A stretch of DNA of 64,000 nucleotides, from contig JBBRTB010000006.1 of assembly GCA_038244815.1 (NCBI GenBank), positions 1-64,000 on the forward strand, in the 5' to 3' direction. Source of the stretch: DASVHS01 sp038244815. GTDB lineage: Bacteria; Acidobacteriota; Thermoanaerobaculia; Gp7-AA8. This document shows, piece by piece, positions 23,764 through 35,191 of this stretch. The notes under the pieces were generated by a model. It made no database searches. It saw only the letters and a program-made list of their open reading frames with translations, and was not told the origin of the DNA. Each line of letters opens with the position of its first letter. Position 1 is the first letter of the stretch. The translations under genes were made by a program, and so were the position numbers.

Positions 23764-26700
23764 ATGACGAAACGATTGGCGGGGTTTCTCGTCCTCTTCG
23801 CCGCACTGGCATCCGCGCAGGTCGAGCCGAAGCTGTTTCAGGAGATGCGCTGGCGCTCGATCGGCCCGTTCCGGGGAAGCCGGACCGTCGCTGGCGTGGG
23901 CGTGCCGTCACAGCCGAACGTCTTCTACATCGGCGTCAACAACGGCGGCGTATGGAAGAGCAACGACTACGGCCGCGTCTGGACGCCGATCTTCGACGAG
24001 CAGCCCACCGGTTCGATCGGGGCGCTGGCCGTGTCTCTGTCCGATCCGAACGTGATCTACGCCGGCAGCGGCGAAGGACTGCAACGTCCCGATCTCTCCA
24101 CCGGCGACGGCATCTACAAGTCGACGGACGCGGGGAAGACGTGGACGCACCTCGGACTGCGCGATGGGCAGCAGATCCCGATGATCGCCGTCGACCCTCA
24201 CGATCCCAACCGCCTCTTCGTCGCCGTCCTCGGACACCCCTATGGCGCGAACGCGGAGCGGGGCATCTTCCGATCCACCGATGGCGGACAGACGTTCGAG
24301 AAGGTGCTGTATCGCGACGAGAACACCGGCGGCGTCGACGTGGTCATCGATCCGTCCAACCCGCAGATCGTCTACGCCGCATTGTGGGAGGCGCGCACCG
24401 CGCCGTGGGAAAACGGTCACTTCAACGGACCGGGAAGCGGTGTCTACAAGTCGGCCGACGGTGGCACGACGTGGAGCCAACTGACGAACGGACTTCCGTC
24501 GAACGAGAAGATCGGCCGCGCCGGCCTCGAAGTCGCGCCGGCGGACCCCAGGCGGCTCTACGCCATCTGCGGGATTCACAAAGACGCGGGCGGGTTGTAT
24601 GAGTCCGAAGACGCGGGCCAGTCGTGGCGTCGCGTCAACGACGACCGGCGCATCTGGGGAAGGCCGGGTGACTTCAACGAGGTGCGCACGGATCCGAAAA
24701 ACGCCGATGTGCTCTATGTCGCGAACGTGGTGACGTGGAAGTCGGTGGATGGAGGCAGGACGTTCGCGGCGTTCCGTGGCGCGCCGGGCGGCGACGATTA
24801 CCACAGGGTGTGGGTGAATCCGAACGACACGAACACGATCCTGATCGCCTCGGATCAGGGGGCGATCGTCACGGTCAACGGCGGCCAGACCTGGAGCTCC
24901 TGGTACAACCAGCCGACCGCGCAGATGTATCACGTCTCCGCGGACAATGCCTTTCCCTATCGCGTGTGCGGCGGACAGCAGGAGAGCGGCTCGGCCTGCG
25001 TCAACAGCCGCAGCGACGACGGAGCGATCACGTTCCGCGACTGGCATCCCATCGCCGCGGAAGAATATGGATACGCGGTCCCCGATCCGCTCAATCCCGA
25101 TCTGATCTATGGCGGCAAGATCACGCGCTACGACCGCCGCACCGATCAGGTCATGGACATCTCGCCGAAACCGCTGCGCAGCGGTGACTATCGCGTGATC
25201 CGTACGCAGCCCATCGCCTTCTCTCCCATCGATCCGCACGTTCTCTACTTCGCCTCGAACACGGTGTGGCGGACGGCGAACGGCGGCCGCTGGTGGAGCG
25301 AGATCAGTCCCGACCTGACGCGGAAGATCTGGGACGTCCCGGCCAGCGTCGGCAAATACCGAGGGACCGGCCAGGTGGAGGTGACCCGGCGCGGAGTGGT
25401 GTATGCGCTGGCGCCGTCGCCGCTCTCGGCGAACCGGATCTGGGCCGGCACCGACGATGGACTGATTCATCTGACCATCGACGGCGGCTCGACGTGGAAA
25501 AACGTCACGCCGGCGCAGCTCGTACCGTGGGCGAAGGTGTCCATCATCGAAGCGTCGCACTTCGACGCGAACAGCGCGTACGCCGCCATCAACGCTTTTC
25601 GCCTCGACGATCTGCGCCCGCACATCCTGCGGACGCGCGACAGGGGAGAGACGTGGGCCGAAATCGTGAACGGCATTCCGGACGGCGGCGCCATCAACGT
25701 GATCCGCGAGGATCCGAAGAGGAAGGGGTTGCTGTTCGCCGGCTCGGAGCGCGAGGCGTACGTCTCCTTCGACGACGGCGACCACTGGCAGCCGCTGCGG
25801 CTCAATATGCCGGCCACGTCGGTCCGCGATCTCATCGTGCACGACAACGATGTGATCGTGGCCACCCACGGCCGCGGCTTCTGGATTCTCGACGACATCG
25901 CACCGCTCCGTGCTCTCGCTGGAACAAGGCCGGCATCGGCCGCGGCTCTCGTCAAGCCGTCGTCCGCCTGGCGCTTCCGCTGGAACAAGAACAGCGACAC
26001 GCCGCTGCCGCCGGACGAACCGGCCGGGCAGAATCCGCCTGACGGCGCGGTGATCGACTACGTGCTGGCAGCGCCGGCGCGCAACGTCACGATCGACATC
26101 CTCGACGGGAACGGCAAGCTCGTTCGCCGCTATTCGAGCGACGACAAGGTCGAAACGCCGAAGGACATCGGCAACTGGCCCTGGTACTGGATGCGGCCGC
26201 CGCAGACACTGTCAGGCCAGCCGGGCATGCACCGCTTCGTATGGGATCTCCACTACACGCCGCTGCCGCAGAAGAAACCGTCGTACGGCATCAACGCGAT
26301 CCCGTTCAACACGCCGCCCGATTCCACGTCGCCGTGGATCGTTCCGGGCACGTACACGGTGAAGCTGACTGCCGATGGCACGACGTCGACGCAGCCGCTC
26401 GTCGTGAAGATGGATCCGCGCGTGAAGACGACCGCCGCAGGCCTCGGGCAGCAACTGGCCCTGTCTCTCCAGATGTACAACGATCTCCGCCGCGTGAATG
26501 CCGCCCTCGACGAGTTCGAGTCGCTGCAATCGAAGGGGCGTGACGCGAAGCTCGAAGCAATCGCCGGCGCAGCCGCGGACGAGGACGAGGAGGGGCCGCG
26601 GCGGCGCCGCGCCGCCCCCGACACGCTGACCGGTCTGTCGTCATCACTGCAGACGCTGTTCGAAGCGTTGCAGTCGGGCGACTTCGCTCCGACCCAACAG

Positions 26701-26775
26701 ATGATCGCCGCGGTAGCAGGCCGCCATCGGGCCGCTCGCGCGATTCTCGCGAGATGGGAGGAGCGGGGGGAGTAA
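23764..26775 (+). CDS. Sortilin/VPS10-like BNR-repeat beta-propeller protein
   Basis: A 1003-residue secreted protein, usually annotated 'glycosyl hydrolase' or 'VPS10 domain' in Acidobacteriota. A signal peptide (to ASAQ, residue about 19) is followed by two predicted beta-propellers carrying at least nine Asp-box/BNR motifs, for example STDAGKTW, STDGGQTF, SADGGTTW, SEDAGQSW, SVDGGRTF, TIDGGSTW, TRDRGETW. After about residue 760 there is an Ig-like region and a charged C-terminus with an EDEEGPRRRR stretch. Enzymatic activity is not demonstrated for this family; it may bind proteins or glycans. A heptamer-repeat composite follows one base after the stop. Confidence 0.85.
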   Translation: MTKRLAGFLVLFAALASAQVEPKLFQEMRWRSIGPFRGSRTVAGVGVPSQPNVFYIGVNNGGVWKSNDYGRVWTPIFDEQPTGSIGALAVSLSDPNVIYAGSGEGLQRPDLSTGDGIYKSTDAGKTWTHLGLRDGQQIPMIAVDPHDPNRLFVAVLGHPYGANAERGIFRSTDGGQTFEKVLYRDENTGGVDVVIDPSNPQIVYAALWEARTAPWENGHFNGPGSGVYKSADGGTTWSQLTNGLPSNEKIGRAGLEVAPADPRRLYAICGIHKDAGGLYESEDAGQSWRRVNDDRRIWGRPGDFNEVRTDPKNADVLYVANVVTWKSVDGGRTFAAFRGAPGGDDYHRVWVNPNDTNTILIASDQGAIVTVNGGQTWSSWYNQPTAQMYHVSADNAFPYRVCGGQQESGSACVNSRSDDGAITFRDWHPIAAEEYGYAVPDPLNPDLIYGGKITRYDRRTDQVMDISPKPLRSGDYRVIRTQPIAFSPIDPHVLYFASNTVWRTANGGRWWSEISPDLTRKIWDVPASVGKYRGTGQVEVTRRGVVYALAPSPLSANRIWAGTDDGLIHLTIDGGSTWKNVTPAQLVPWAKVSIIEASHFDANSAYAAINAFRLDDLRPHILRTRDRGETWAEIVNGIPDGGAINVIREDPKRKGLLFAGSEREAYVSFDDGDHWQPLRLNMPATSVRDLIVHDNDVIVATHGRGFWILDDIAPLRALAGTRPASAAALVKPSSAWRFRWNKNSDTPLPPDEPAGQNPPDGAVIDYVLAAPARNVTIDILDGNGKLVRRYSSDDKVETPKDIGNWPWYWMRPPQTLSGQPGMHRFVWDLHYTPLPQKKPSYGINAIPFNTPPDSTSPWIVPGTYTVKLTADGTTSTQPLVVKMDPRVKTTAAGLGQQLALSLQMYNDLRRVNAALDEFESLQSKGRDAKLEAIAGAAADEDEEGPRRRRAAPDTLTGLSSSLQTLFEALQSGDFAPTQQMIAAVAGRHRAARAILARWEERGE

Positions 26776-26950
26776 TCGGTGCTCGGTGCTCGGTGCTCGG
26801 TGCTCGGTGCTGGGTGCTGGGTGCTGGGTGCTCGGTCGAAGTAAGGGGGGAACCGAGGACCGAGGACCGAGGACCGAGGACGCGGAGCCCAGCACCCAGC
26901 ACCCAGCACCCCGCCTCAAAACGAGGCCCGAGGCCCGAGGCCCGAGGCCT
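26776..26950. repeat. Large composite heptamer-repeat element
   Basis: In order: GTGCTCG/GTGCTGG heptamers (26779-26833), a purine-rich link, CGAGGAC heptamers (about 26852-26880), the inverted CCAGCAC arm (26887-26911), and CGAGGCC heptamers (26922-26950). The first and fourth blocks can pair over more than 20 bp. The last block is the coding end of the APC transporter. The order of the first four blocks matches 6945-7031. Confidence 0.9.
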
Positions 26951-28300
26951 TGATCCACAGGCCGTACGCAATCCCGCCCGCGGCGATGATGGCGAGGCCG
27001 ATGGTGCTCTGGAGCGGCGAGCGCACGATCGTGGCGATGACCACCGCCCAGCAGGCGATCGTGAAGACGGCCGTCGTCACGGGATGCCCGGGAGTGCGGA
27101 ACACATCGGTGGTGATGCCGCGGCGGCGAAACACGAACAGCGCGGCACCGGTCAGACCGAAGAAGATGAAGTCGGTGGCCACGACGTAGCTCAGGATCTG
27201 TTCGTACTTTCCCGAAACCGCGATGACGATGGCCGCGACGCCCTGCAAGGCGATGGCCACGTAAGGGACTCGCGTCACGGGATGCACGCGCGCAACCGCA
27301 CGGAAGAACACGCGATCGGTGGCCATGGCGTAATAGACGCGCGGCGCGGTGAGCATGCTCTGGCTCAGAAAGCCGAGCGTGGAGACGGCGATGCCGATGG
27401 CGATGAGCTTTGCGCCGCGCTCGCCGAGGGCGGCGCGCATCACGGCGGAAGCGGGGGTCGACGTCGCCGCCAGTCCCGCCGCGCCGAGAGCGTGCAGCAT
27501 CACGGCGTTGACGAGCACGTAGACCGTGATCACGCCGGCCACACCCGCCAGCAGGCCGATGGCCAGATCGCGCCGCGGCCGTTTGAGCTCGGCCGACATG
27601 AAGCTGGCCGTCTGCCACCCTCCGTACGCGAACATCACGGGCGTCATGGCCGCCGCGAATGCCATCCAACCCGCGTCCGGCAACGACGCACCGTGGGCGC
27701 TCGCGGCACTCTTCGCGGCGAAGCCGAAGAAGATCAGCATGGCGATGGCCAGCAGCTTCAGGATCATCAGTGCCGACTGCGTGTTGCTGCCGCTGCGCAC
27801 GCCCAGCACGTTGACGATCGTGAGCGCGACGAGCGTGACCGAGGCCAGCAGCGCATCGGAAATCGTGATGCCGGTCAGATCGATCGTGTAGCGCGCGAAC
27901 GTGACGGCCACCGCGGCCATCCCTCCGCTCTGGACGACCAGCAGCAACGCCCATCCGTAGAGAAAGGCCACGGCGGGATGGTAGGCATCGCGAAGGTACG
28001 CATATTGACCACCTGCCTCCGGCCGCAGCGCGGCCAGCTCCGCGTACACGAACGCACCGAGCATCGCCATCACCCCGCCGGCCGCCCACGCCCCGAGGAT
28101 CAGCGCGGGCGAATGCACGTGCCTGGCGACGACGTACGGATTGATGAAGATGCCCGACCCGATGATCCCGCCCATCACGATCATCGTCGCGTCGAATGCG
28201 CCGAGGCGGCGGGCCAGGCCTGGGCCTCGGGCCTCAGGCCTCGGGCCTCGGTTCTGCGCGTCTTCAACCGAGGACCCGGGACCGAGGCCCGAGGCCTCCA

Positions 28301-28301
<1 letters not shown>
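26916..28301 (-). CDS. APC-family amino acid permease with repeat-encoded termini
   Basis: A 461-residue amino acid/polyamine transporter with about twelve membrane segments; FDATMIVMGGIIGSGIFINP (around residue 38) is the canonical first-helix motif with the GxG substrate site. The first 30 or so residues (MEASGLGPGSSVED to PEARGPG) and the last 10 (KASGLGPRASF) are read from CGAGGCC/GGCCTCG heptamer arrays, so both tails are low-complexity additions. The ATG shares its A with the stop of the prolyl oligopeptidase gene (TGATG), giving tight coupling; a much longer frame upstream is antisense to that gene and not real. It may import peptide-derived amino acids released by the peptidase. Confidence 0.9.
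28199..28301. repeat. CGAGGCC/GGCCTCG heptamer hairpin inside the APC gene start
   Basis: GGCCTCG heptamers at about 28211-28242 and GAGGCCC/CGAGGCC units at about 28280-28298 are inverted relative to each other, with CGAGGAC-like units between. The whole unit lies in the first 100 coding bases of the APC transporter and can pair around its start codon. Confidence 0.85.
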
Positions 28302-30439
<2,138 letters not shown>

Positions 30440-30450
30440 CGATAACATCC

Positions 30451-31203
30451 TCATTTCCTGCCGATGGTCCGGCTCAGATAGTCGCGGATCTTTTCATGGG
30501 TCGCGGGCGAAGCCCAGAGCGCATCGATGACTTCTGTTGCCGACTGGGCGATGTGGGCCGCATCGAGGAGGGACTGCTCGCGCAACTGCCGCTTGGTGAG
30601 GGCGAAGGCCTGGGGCGGGATCGCCCCGAGCTGGGTGGCGATGGCGGTGGCGCGCGCCGCCAGCTCATCGGACGGGACGACTTCGTCGATGATCCCGGCG
30701 GCCCGGGCGGCCTCGGCTTCGATCGTTTTGCCGAGGTAGATCATGGCCTGGCGGTGTTGCGGAGGGATGGCGAAGCGGACGATCTCGAGGGCCAGCGGGG
30801 GGAACGGCACGCCCACGAGCAGCTCGGGCACGCCGATGCGGCCGCCGCTCATCAGGCGGTAGTCACAGGCGAAGGCCATGATGGCCCCTCCGGCGATGGC
30901 GTGACCGTTGACGGCCGCCACGACCGGCCGCGGGAAGAGAAAGAGCGCGCGCAGGACGGCGTCGAGGGCCTCGACGAACCGCTGTACGTAGTCCCCTCCC
31001 GCCTCGAGCAGCCTGGGCAGGTCGACGCCGGCGGAGAAGATCGATCCGGTGCCGGTGAGTACAATGGCACGGACGTCGTCACGTTCTGCAACAGTTTCGA
31101 GCTCGGTTCGTAATACTTCGCAGAGTTCGATGTCCATCGCGCTGGCCTTGCCGTGGGCGAGGCGCAGTGTGAGGATTCCACGGCTCGATTCCCGTTCCAG
31201 CAT
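30451..31203 (-). CDS. Enoyl-CoA hydratase/isomerase family protein
   Basis: A 250-residue crotonase-fold enzyme. The oxyanion-hole segments are visible (SIFSAGVDL near residue 55 and AIAGGAIMAFACDYRLM near 98-114), followed by GVPELLVGVPFPP. The substrate is likely a short or medium acyl-CoA; the exact reaction cannot be told by eye. The start follows a TATGAT box by 6 bp, indicating leaderless transcription of the operon enoyl-CoA hydratase, prolyl oligopeptidase, APC permease. It is divergent from the MacA-like gene with 37 bp between. Confidence 0.87.
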   Translation of the reverse strand: MLERESSRGILTLRLAHGKASAMDIELCEVLRTELETVAERDDVRAIVLTGTGSIFSAGVDLPRLLEAGGDYVQRFVEALDAVLRALFLFPRPVVAAVNGHAIAGGAIMAFACDYRLMSGGRIGVPELLVGVPFPPLALEIVRFAIPPQHRQAMIYLGKTIEAEAARAAGIIDEVVPSDELAARATAIATQLGAIPPQAFALTKRQLREQSLLDAAHIAQSATEVIDALWASPATHEKIRDYLSRTIGRK

Positions 31204-31215
31204 AAAACGATCATA
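31204..31215 (-). promoter_or_regulatory. Leaderless promoter -10 box
   Basis: TATGAT at 31215-31210 on the minus strand, 6 bases, then the ATG of the enoyl-CoA hydratase gene. Confidence 0.5.
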
Positions 31216-31240
31216 TCTTTCGTTGTCTGTGAGTGTCTGA

Positions 31241-32566
31241 ATGAACCAAACGAAACGTTCCCGGAAGAGACTCTTCATCATCATCGGCGTCATCGTCGTC
31301 GTCCTGATCGCCGTCGCTTCGGGGGTGGCCTCGAGCAAGCGCGACAAGGGCATCCCCGTCACGACGGACAAGGCCTTCCGCAAGACCATCACGCAACTGG
31401 TGACGGCCACGGGGAAGATCCAGCCGGAGGTGGAAGTACCAATCGCGCCGGAGGTCTCGGGCGAGATCGTGGCCATTCCGGTGAAGGAAGGGCAGACCGT
31501 TCATCGCGGCGACGTCCTGCTGAAGATCAAACCCGACAACTACCAGGCCCAGGTGGAATCCCAGCAGTCGGCGCTGGCCGCGTCGCGCTCGGCGATCGTG
31601 CAGCATCGCGCCGAGTTGGCCAAGGCGGAGCTCGACTACAAGCGTGCCCAGAGCCTGTTCAACACGCAGTTGCTCTCGCAGGCCGATCTCAACGTCGCGG
31701 AGACGAACTACGACATCGCCAAATCGGCGGTGAACTCGGCCACGTTCGCCGCGCAGCAGGCCGAAGGGGGGCTGCGCCAGATTCGCGATCTCCTGTCGAA
31801 GACGACGATCGTCGCGCCGAACGACGGCACGATCTCGACGCTGCCCGCCCGCGTCGGCCAGCGCGTGGTCGGCACGAGCCAGTTCGCGGGCACCGAAGTG
31901 ATGCGCATCGCCAATCTCAACAGCATGGAAGCGGTGGTGAACGTCAACGAGAACGACGTCGTCAACGTGAAGGTCGGCGACGGTGCGCGGATCAGTGTCG
32001 ATGCCTATCCCGACCGCACGCTCCGCGGCGTGGTGCGGGAGATCGCCTCGACGGCGGCCACCCAGAATGCCGGAACGCAGGAGGAGGTCACGAACTTCGT
32101 CGTGAAGATCTCCATCCCCACTCCTCCCGTGTCGCTGCGGCCGGGCATGAGCGCCACCGCCGACGTCGAGACGGCCACGGTGCAGAACGCCGTCGTCGTT
32201 CCCATCCAGAGCGTGACGGTGCGGGCTCCCGACAGCAAGCTCTCTCCCGAGGAGCAGGAGAAGCAGAGTGCCGCCGAGAAAGCGAAGGCCGCCGGCGACA
32301 ACCGGGCCGACGTGACCAATACGGCGATGGAGAGCCGCAAGCAGCGCGAGCTGCGCGAGAAGCTGGAGCGCGTGGTCTTCGTCAAGAGCGGCGACAAAGT
32401 GAAAATGCAGAAGGTGGAGACCGGCATCGCCGACAACACCTACATCGAGATCAAGAGCGGCATCCAGCCGGGCCAGGAAGTGGTGTCCGGTCCGTACACG
32501 GCCATTGCCCGCAAGCTGAAGGATGATGCCAAGGTGACGATCGAGAAACCGGGAGCGAAAAGCTAG
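31241..32566 (+). CDS. MacA-like periplasmic adaptor (membrane fusion protein)
   Basis: A 441-residue HlyD/MacA-type adaptor. One N-terminal membrane anchor (RLFIIIGVIVVVLIAVASG) is followed by a lipoyl/biotinyl half-motif (VSGEIVAIPVKEGQTVHRGDVLLKI), a long coiled-coil hairpin (about 100-190), the second half-lipoyl (APNDGTISTLPARVGQRVV) and beta-barrel/membrane-proximal domains. A charged insertion (SPEEQEKQSAAEKAKAAG) lies near residue 330. It should bridge the permeases encoded downstream to an outer-membrane TolC-like channel. Confidence 0.9.
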   Translation: MNQTKRSRKRLFIIIGVIVVVLIAVASGVASSKRDKGIPVTTDKAFRKTITQLVTATGKIQPEVEVPIAPEVSGEIVAIPVKEGQTVHRGDVLLKIKPDNYQAQVESQQSALAASRSAIVQHRAELAKAELDYKRAQSLFNTQLLSQADLNVAETNYDIAKSAVNSATFAAQQAEGGLRQIRDLLSKTTIVAPNDGTISTLPARVGQRVVGTSQFAGTEVMRIANLNSMEAVVNVNENDVVNVKVGDGARISVDAYPDRTLRGVVREIASTAATQNAGTQEEVTNFVVKISIPTPPVSLRPGMSATADVETATVQNAVVVPIQSVTVRAPDSKLSPEEQEKQSAAEKAKAAGDNRADVTNTAMESRKQRELREKLERVVFVKSGDKVKMQKVETGIADNTYIEIKSGIQPGQEVVSGPYTAIARKLKDDAKVTIEKPGAKS

Positions 32567-32575
32567 CGCCAGGCC

Positions 32576-32618
32576 GTAAACCGAGGACCGAGGACCGAGG
32601 ACCATACCGAGGACAACG
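32576..32618 (+). repeat. CGAGGAC heptamer array providing a ribosome-binding site
   Basis: Four CGAGGAC units lie between the adaptor and the first permease gene. The last GAGGAC sits about six bases before the ATG at 32619 and is the only Shine-Dalgarno-like sequence there, so the repeat appears to supply the ribosome site. No inverted arm is present here. Confidence 0.75.
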
Positions 32619-33869
32619 ATGCGTGACGTATTCAATGAGATCGGCGAGTCCTTTCGTATCGCGTTCGGAATCATCCGTGCGCACAAGATGCGCTCCGTCC
32701 TCACCGCACTCGGCGTGATCATCGGCATCATCGCGGTCACACTCATGGGCTCGGCCATCAGTGGAATTCAGGTGGGGTTCGACCGCAGTCTGGCCGTCAT
32801 CGGCGACGATCTGCTTTACGTCGAGAAGTGGCCGTGGCATCACGTTGACGACTGGTGGAACTACCGCAACCGCCGGCGCATGGAAGTCCATTACGCCGAG
32901 GATCTCAACCGCGTCATCGCGGCCACGCCGAACTCACAGCTCATCGTGGCCGTTCCGACGGTCAACACCTCGCGCACGGTCAAGTACGGCGACAACGAAG
33001 TGCTGGACGTGTTCACGCAGGGAACCACGAGCGACTTCGTGATGACCTCCACGAGCGCGTTCAAGGAGGGCCGCTTCTTCACCGACATCGAGTCGCGCTC
33101 CGGCCGGAATGTCGTAGTTCTCGGTTACGACGTGGCGGAGGCGCTCTTCCCCACCGGCTCGGCCATCGACAAGAACGTCATCATCGACGGCAATCTCTAT
33201 CGGGTCATCGGGGTGTGGTCCCGGATGGGCACGTTCATGGGTCTGTTCAGCTTCGACAACTTCGCCAGCGTGCCGCTGGCGTCGTTCGTCAGGAACTTCA
33301 GCGCCCGGCTGGACACGTCGATCCGCGTGAAGGTGAAGGACAAGAACCGGATGGACCTGGCCCGCGACGAGTTGCGCGGCGACATGCGCCGCGTGCGCGG
33401 CCTGCGGCCCGAGCAGAAGGACGATTTCGAGATCAACGAACAGGATGGGCTGCGCTCGACGCTGGGGCCGATCAAAGCCGGCATCGCCGCGGCCGGCCTG
33501 TTCATCACCGGTCTGGCGCTTTTCGTCGGCGCCATCGGGATCATGAACATCACCTACGTCAGCGTGAAGGAGCGAACCCGCGAGATCGGGACGCGCAAGG
33601 CGGTGGGGGCGAAGCGGCGCACCATCCTCCTGCAGTTCCTGGTGGAGGCGATCTCCATCTGTCTCATCGGTGGAGCGGTCGGTCTGACGCTGTCGTGGCT
33701 GATGTGCACGGCCGTAGCGGCGGCATTCCCCTCCTTCCCGATGCGATTCTCGATCGGGCTGGTGATCACCGGCCTGATCGTCTCGACGGTCACGGGCGTG
33801 TTCTCGGGATTCGCGCCGGCACTCTCGGCATCGAGGCTCGATCCCATCGAGGCGCTGCGCTATGAATAG
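32619..33869 (+). CDS. MacB/FtsX-type ABC permease (no ATPase domain), first copy
   Basis: A 416-residue protein with the MacB/FtsX topology: N-terminal membrane helix (MRSVLTALGVIIGIIAVTLMGS), a periplasmic MacB_PCD domain (about 50-270) and three C-terminal helices in the FtsX domain with the KERTREIGTRKAVGAKRRTILLQFL coupling motif near 310-335. Unlike true MacB it lacks the fused nucleotide-binding domain. It works with the MacA-like adaptor to export a peptide, lipid or drug; the substrate is unknown. Confidence 0.9.
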   Translation: MRDVFNEIGESFRIAFGIIRAHKMRSVLTALGVIIGIIAVTLMGSAISGIQVGFDRSLAVIGDDLLYVEKWPWHHVDDWWNYRNRRRMEVHYAEDLNRVIAATPNSQLIVAVPTVNTSRTVKYGDNEVLDVFTQGTTSDFVMTSTSAFKEGRFFTDIESRSGRNVVVLGYDVAEALFPTGSAIDKNVIIDGNLYRVIGVWSRMGTFMGLFSFDNFASVPLASFVRNFSARLDTSIRVKVKDKNRMDLARDELRGDMRRVRGLRPEQKDDFEINEQDGLRSTLGPIKAGIAAAGLFITGLALFVGAIGIMNITYVSVKERTREIGTRKAVGAKRRTILLQFLVEAISICLIGGAVGLTLSWLMCTAVAAAFPSFPMRFSIGLVITGLIVSTVTGVFSGFAPALSASRLDPIEALRYE

Positions 33870-33946
33870 GGAATTGGAGATTCGAGACTGGAGATGAGGG
33901 ATGCGGGGATGCCAATCTCCGATCTCCAGGCTCCGCTCTCCCGAAC
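33870..33946. repeat. GGAGATT-type heptamer hairpin between permease genes
   Basis: Seven-base units GGAGATT/CGAGACT/GGAGATG on the left and ATCTCCG/ATCTCCA/GGCTCCG/CTCTCCC on the right are inverted relative to each other, filling the whole gap between the two permease genes. No other signal is visible there. Confidence 0.7.
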
Positions 33947-35173
33947 ATGAACGTTTTTGAAATCGTCCGCATGGCCGTGAGCGCGTTGCGCACGAACCGG
34001 CTGCGCTCCATCCTGACCATGCTCGGGGTCACCATCGGCGTGTTCTCGGTCATCGGTGTGATGACGGCGCTGAGCGTCATCTCCGGCTCCATCGAGACCG
34101 GTCTCAGCTTCCTGGGATCGAACATCTTTCAGTTCGCGAAGTATCCGACGATCAACACGCACGACCCGGAGGATCTGTTCAAGAACCGCCGCAACATCAC
34201 GCTGAAGGAAGGGAACGAGTACAAGCGTCTGATGGAAGGCGAGGCCGCGGCGGTCTGTCTCAAAGTGTTCGACGGCGGCAAAGCGGTCGGGTACGGCACC
34301 GCCAAGAAGCAGGGGAACACCGTGGTCGGGACGAACGAGGCCTTCGTGCTCGCCAACAGCTACACCATTGCCTACGGCCGCAACCTGTCGCCGGCGGACG
34401 TGACGCTCGGGCGCAGCGTCTGCGTGATCGGCTCGGACATCCAGAAGAAGCTCTTTTCCTCGGAGACTCCGGTCGGGAAAACGGTGAAGGTCAACAACAA
34501 GCCGTACCAGGTGATCGGCGTGTTCGCGGAAAAGGGGTCCACCTTCGGGCAGAGTCAGGACAACCTGGTTGCCGTTCCCATCACGAAGTTCTTCGCCGAC
34601 TTCGGCCAGCAGCACCGCAGCGTGAACATCGCCACACAGGCATCGTCGCAGGCCACGTACAACGCCACGCTCGACAAGGCCATCGGGGCGATGCGCATCG
34701 CCCGCGGGTTGAAAGTCGGGAAAGAGAACGACTTCGAGATCTATTCGAACGACACGCTCCTGTCGGCATTCGGACAGATCGCCGGCACGGTGCGCACGGG
34801 CGCGTTCGTGGTGAGCGCGATCGCGCTGCTCGCGGCCGGCATCGGCATCATGAACATCATGCTGGTGAGCGTGACCGAGCGGACGCGCGAGATCGGCGTG
34901 CGCAAGGCCATCGGCGCGCGACGCGAGGACATCGTCAAGCAGTTCTTGTTCGAAGCGGTCTTCCTCTCCGAGCTGGGTGGTCTGGCCGGTGTGCTGTTCG
35001 GCGTCCTGGGCGGCAACGGCGTGGCCTTCTGGCTCGACATGTCCGTGGTCTTTCCGTGGGGCTGGGCGCTCACCGGGCTGATCGTCTGTTCGATCATCGG
35101 CATCGGCTTCGGCTGGTATCCGGCGTACAAGGCCTCACGCCTGGAGACCATCGACGCCCTGCGATACGAGTGA
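33947..35173 (+). CDS. MacB/FtsX-type ABC permease (no ATPase domain), second copy
   Basis: A 408-residue paralogue of the preceding permease with the same layout: first helix (LRSILTMLGVTIGVFSVIGV), periplasmic MacB_PCD domain, and C-terminal FtsX domain with TERTREIGVRKAIGARREDIVKQFL near residues 308-332. Two permeases side by side suggest a heterodimeric exporter. No nucleotide-binding subunit is encoded between or after them; the next gene is convergent. There is no clear ribosome site before the ATG. Confidence 0.9.
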   Translation: MNVFEIVRMAVSALRTNRLRSILTMLGVTIGVFSVIGVMTALSVISGSIETGLSFLGSNIFQFAKYPTINTHDPEDLFKNRRNITLKEGNEYKRLMEGEAAAVCLKVFDGGKAVGYGTAKKQGNTVVGTNEAFVLANSYTIAYGRNLSPADVTLGRSVCVIGSDIQKKLFSSETPVGKTVKVNNKPYQVIGVFAEKGSTFGQSQDNLVAVPITKFFADFGQQHRSVNIATQASSQATYNATLDKAIGAMRIARGLKVGKENDFEIYSNDTLLSAFGQIAGTVRTGAFVVSAIALLAAGIGIMNIMLVSVTERTREIGVRKAIGARREDIVKQFLFEAVFLSELGGLAGVLFGVLGGNGVAFWLDMSVVFPWGWALTGLIVCSIIGIGFGWYPAYKASRLETIDALRYE

Positions 35174-35191
35174 GGACCTGAACGGCCTCAC

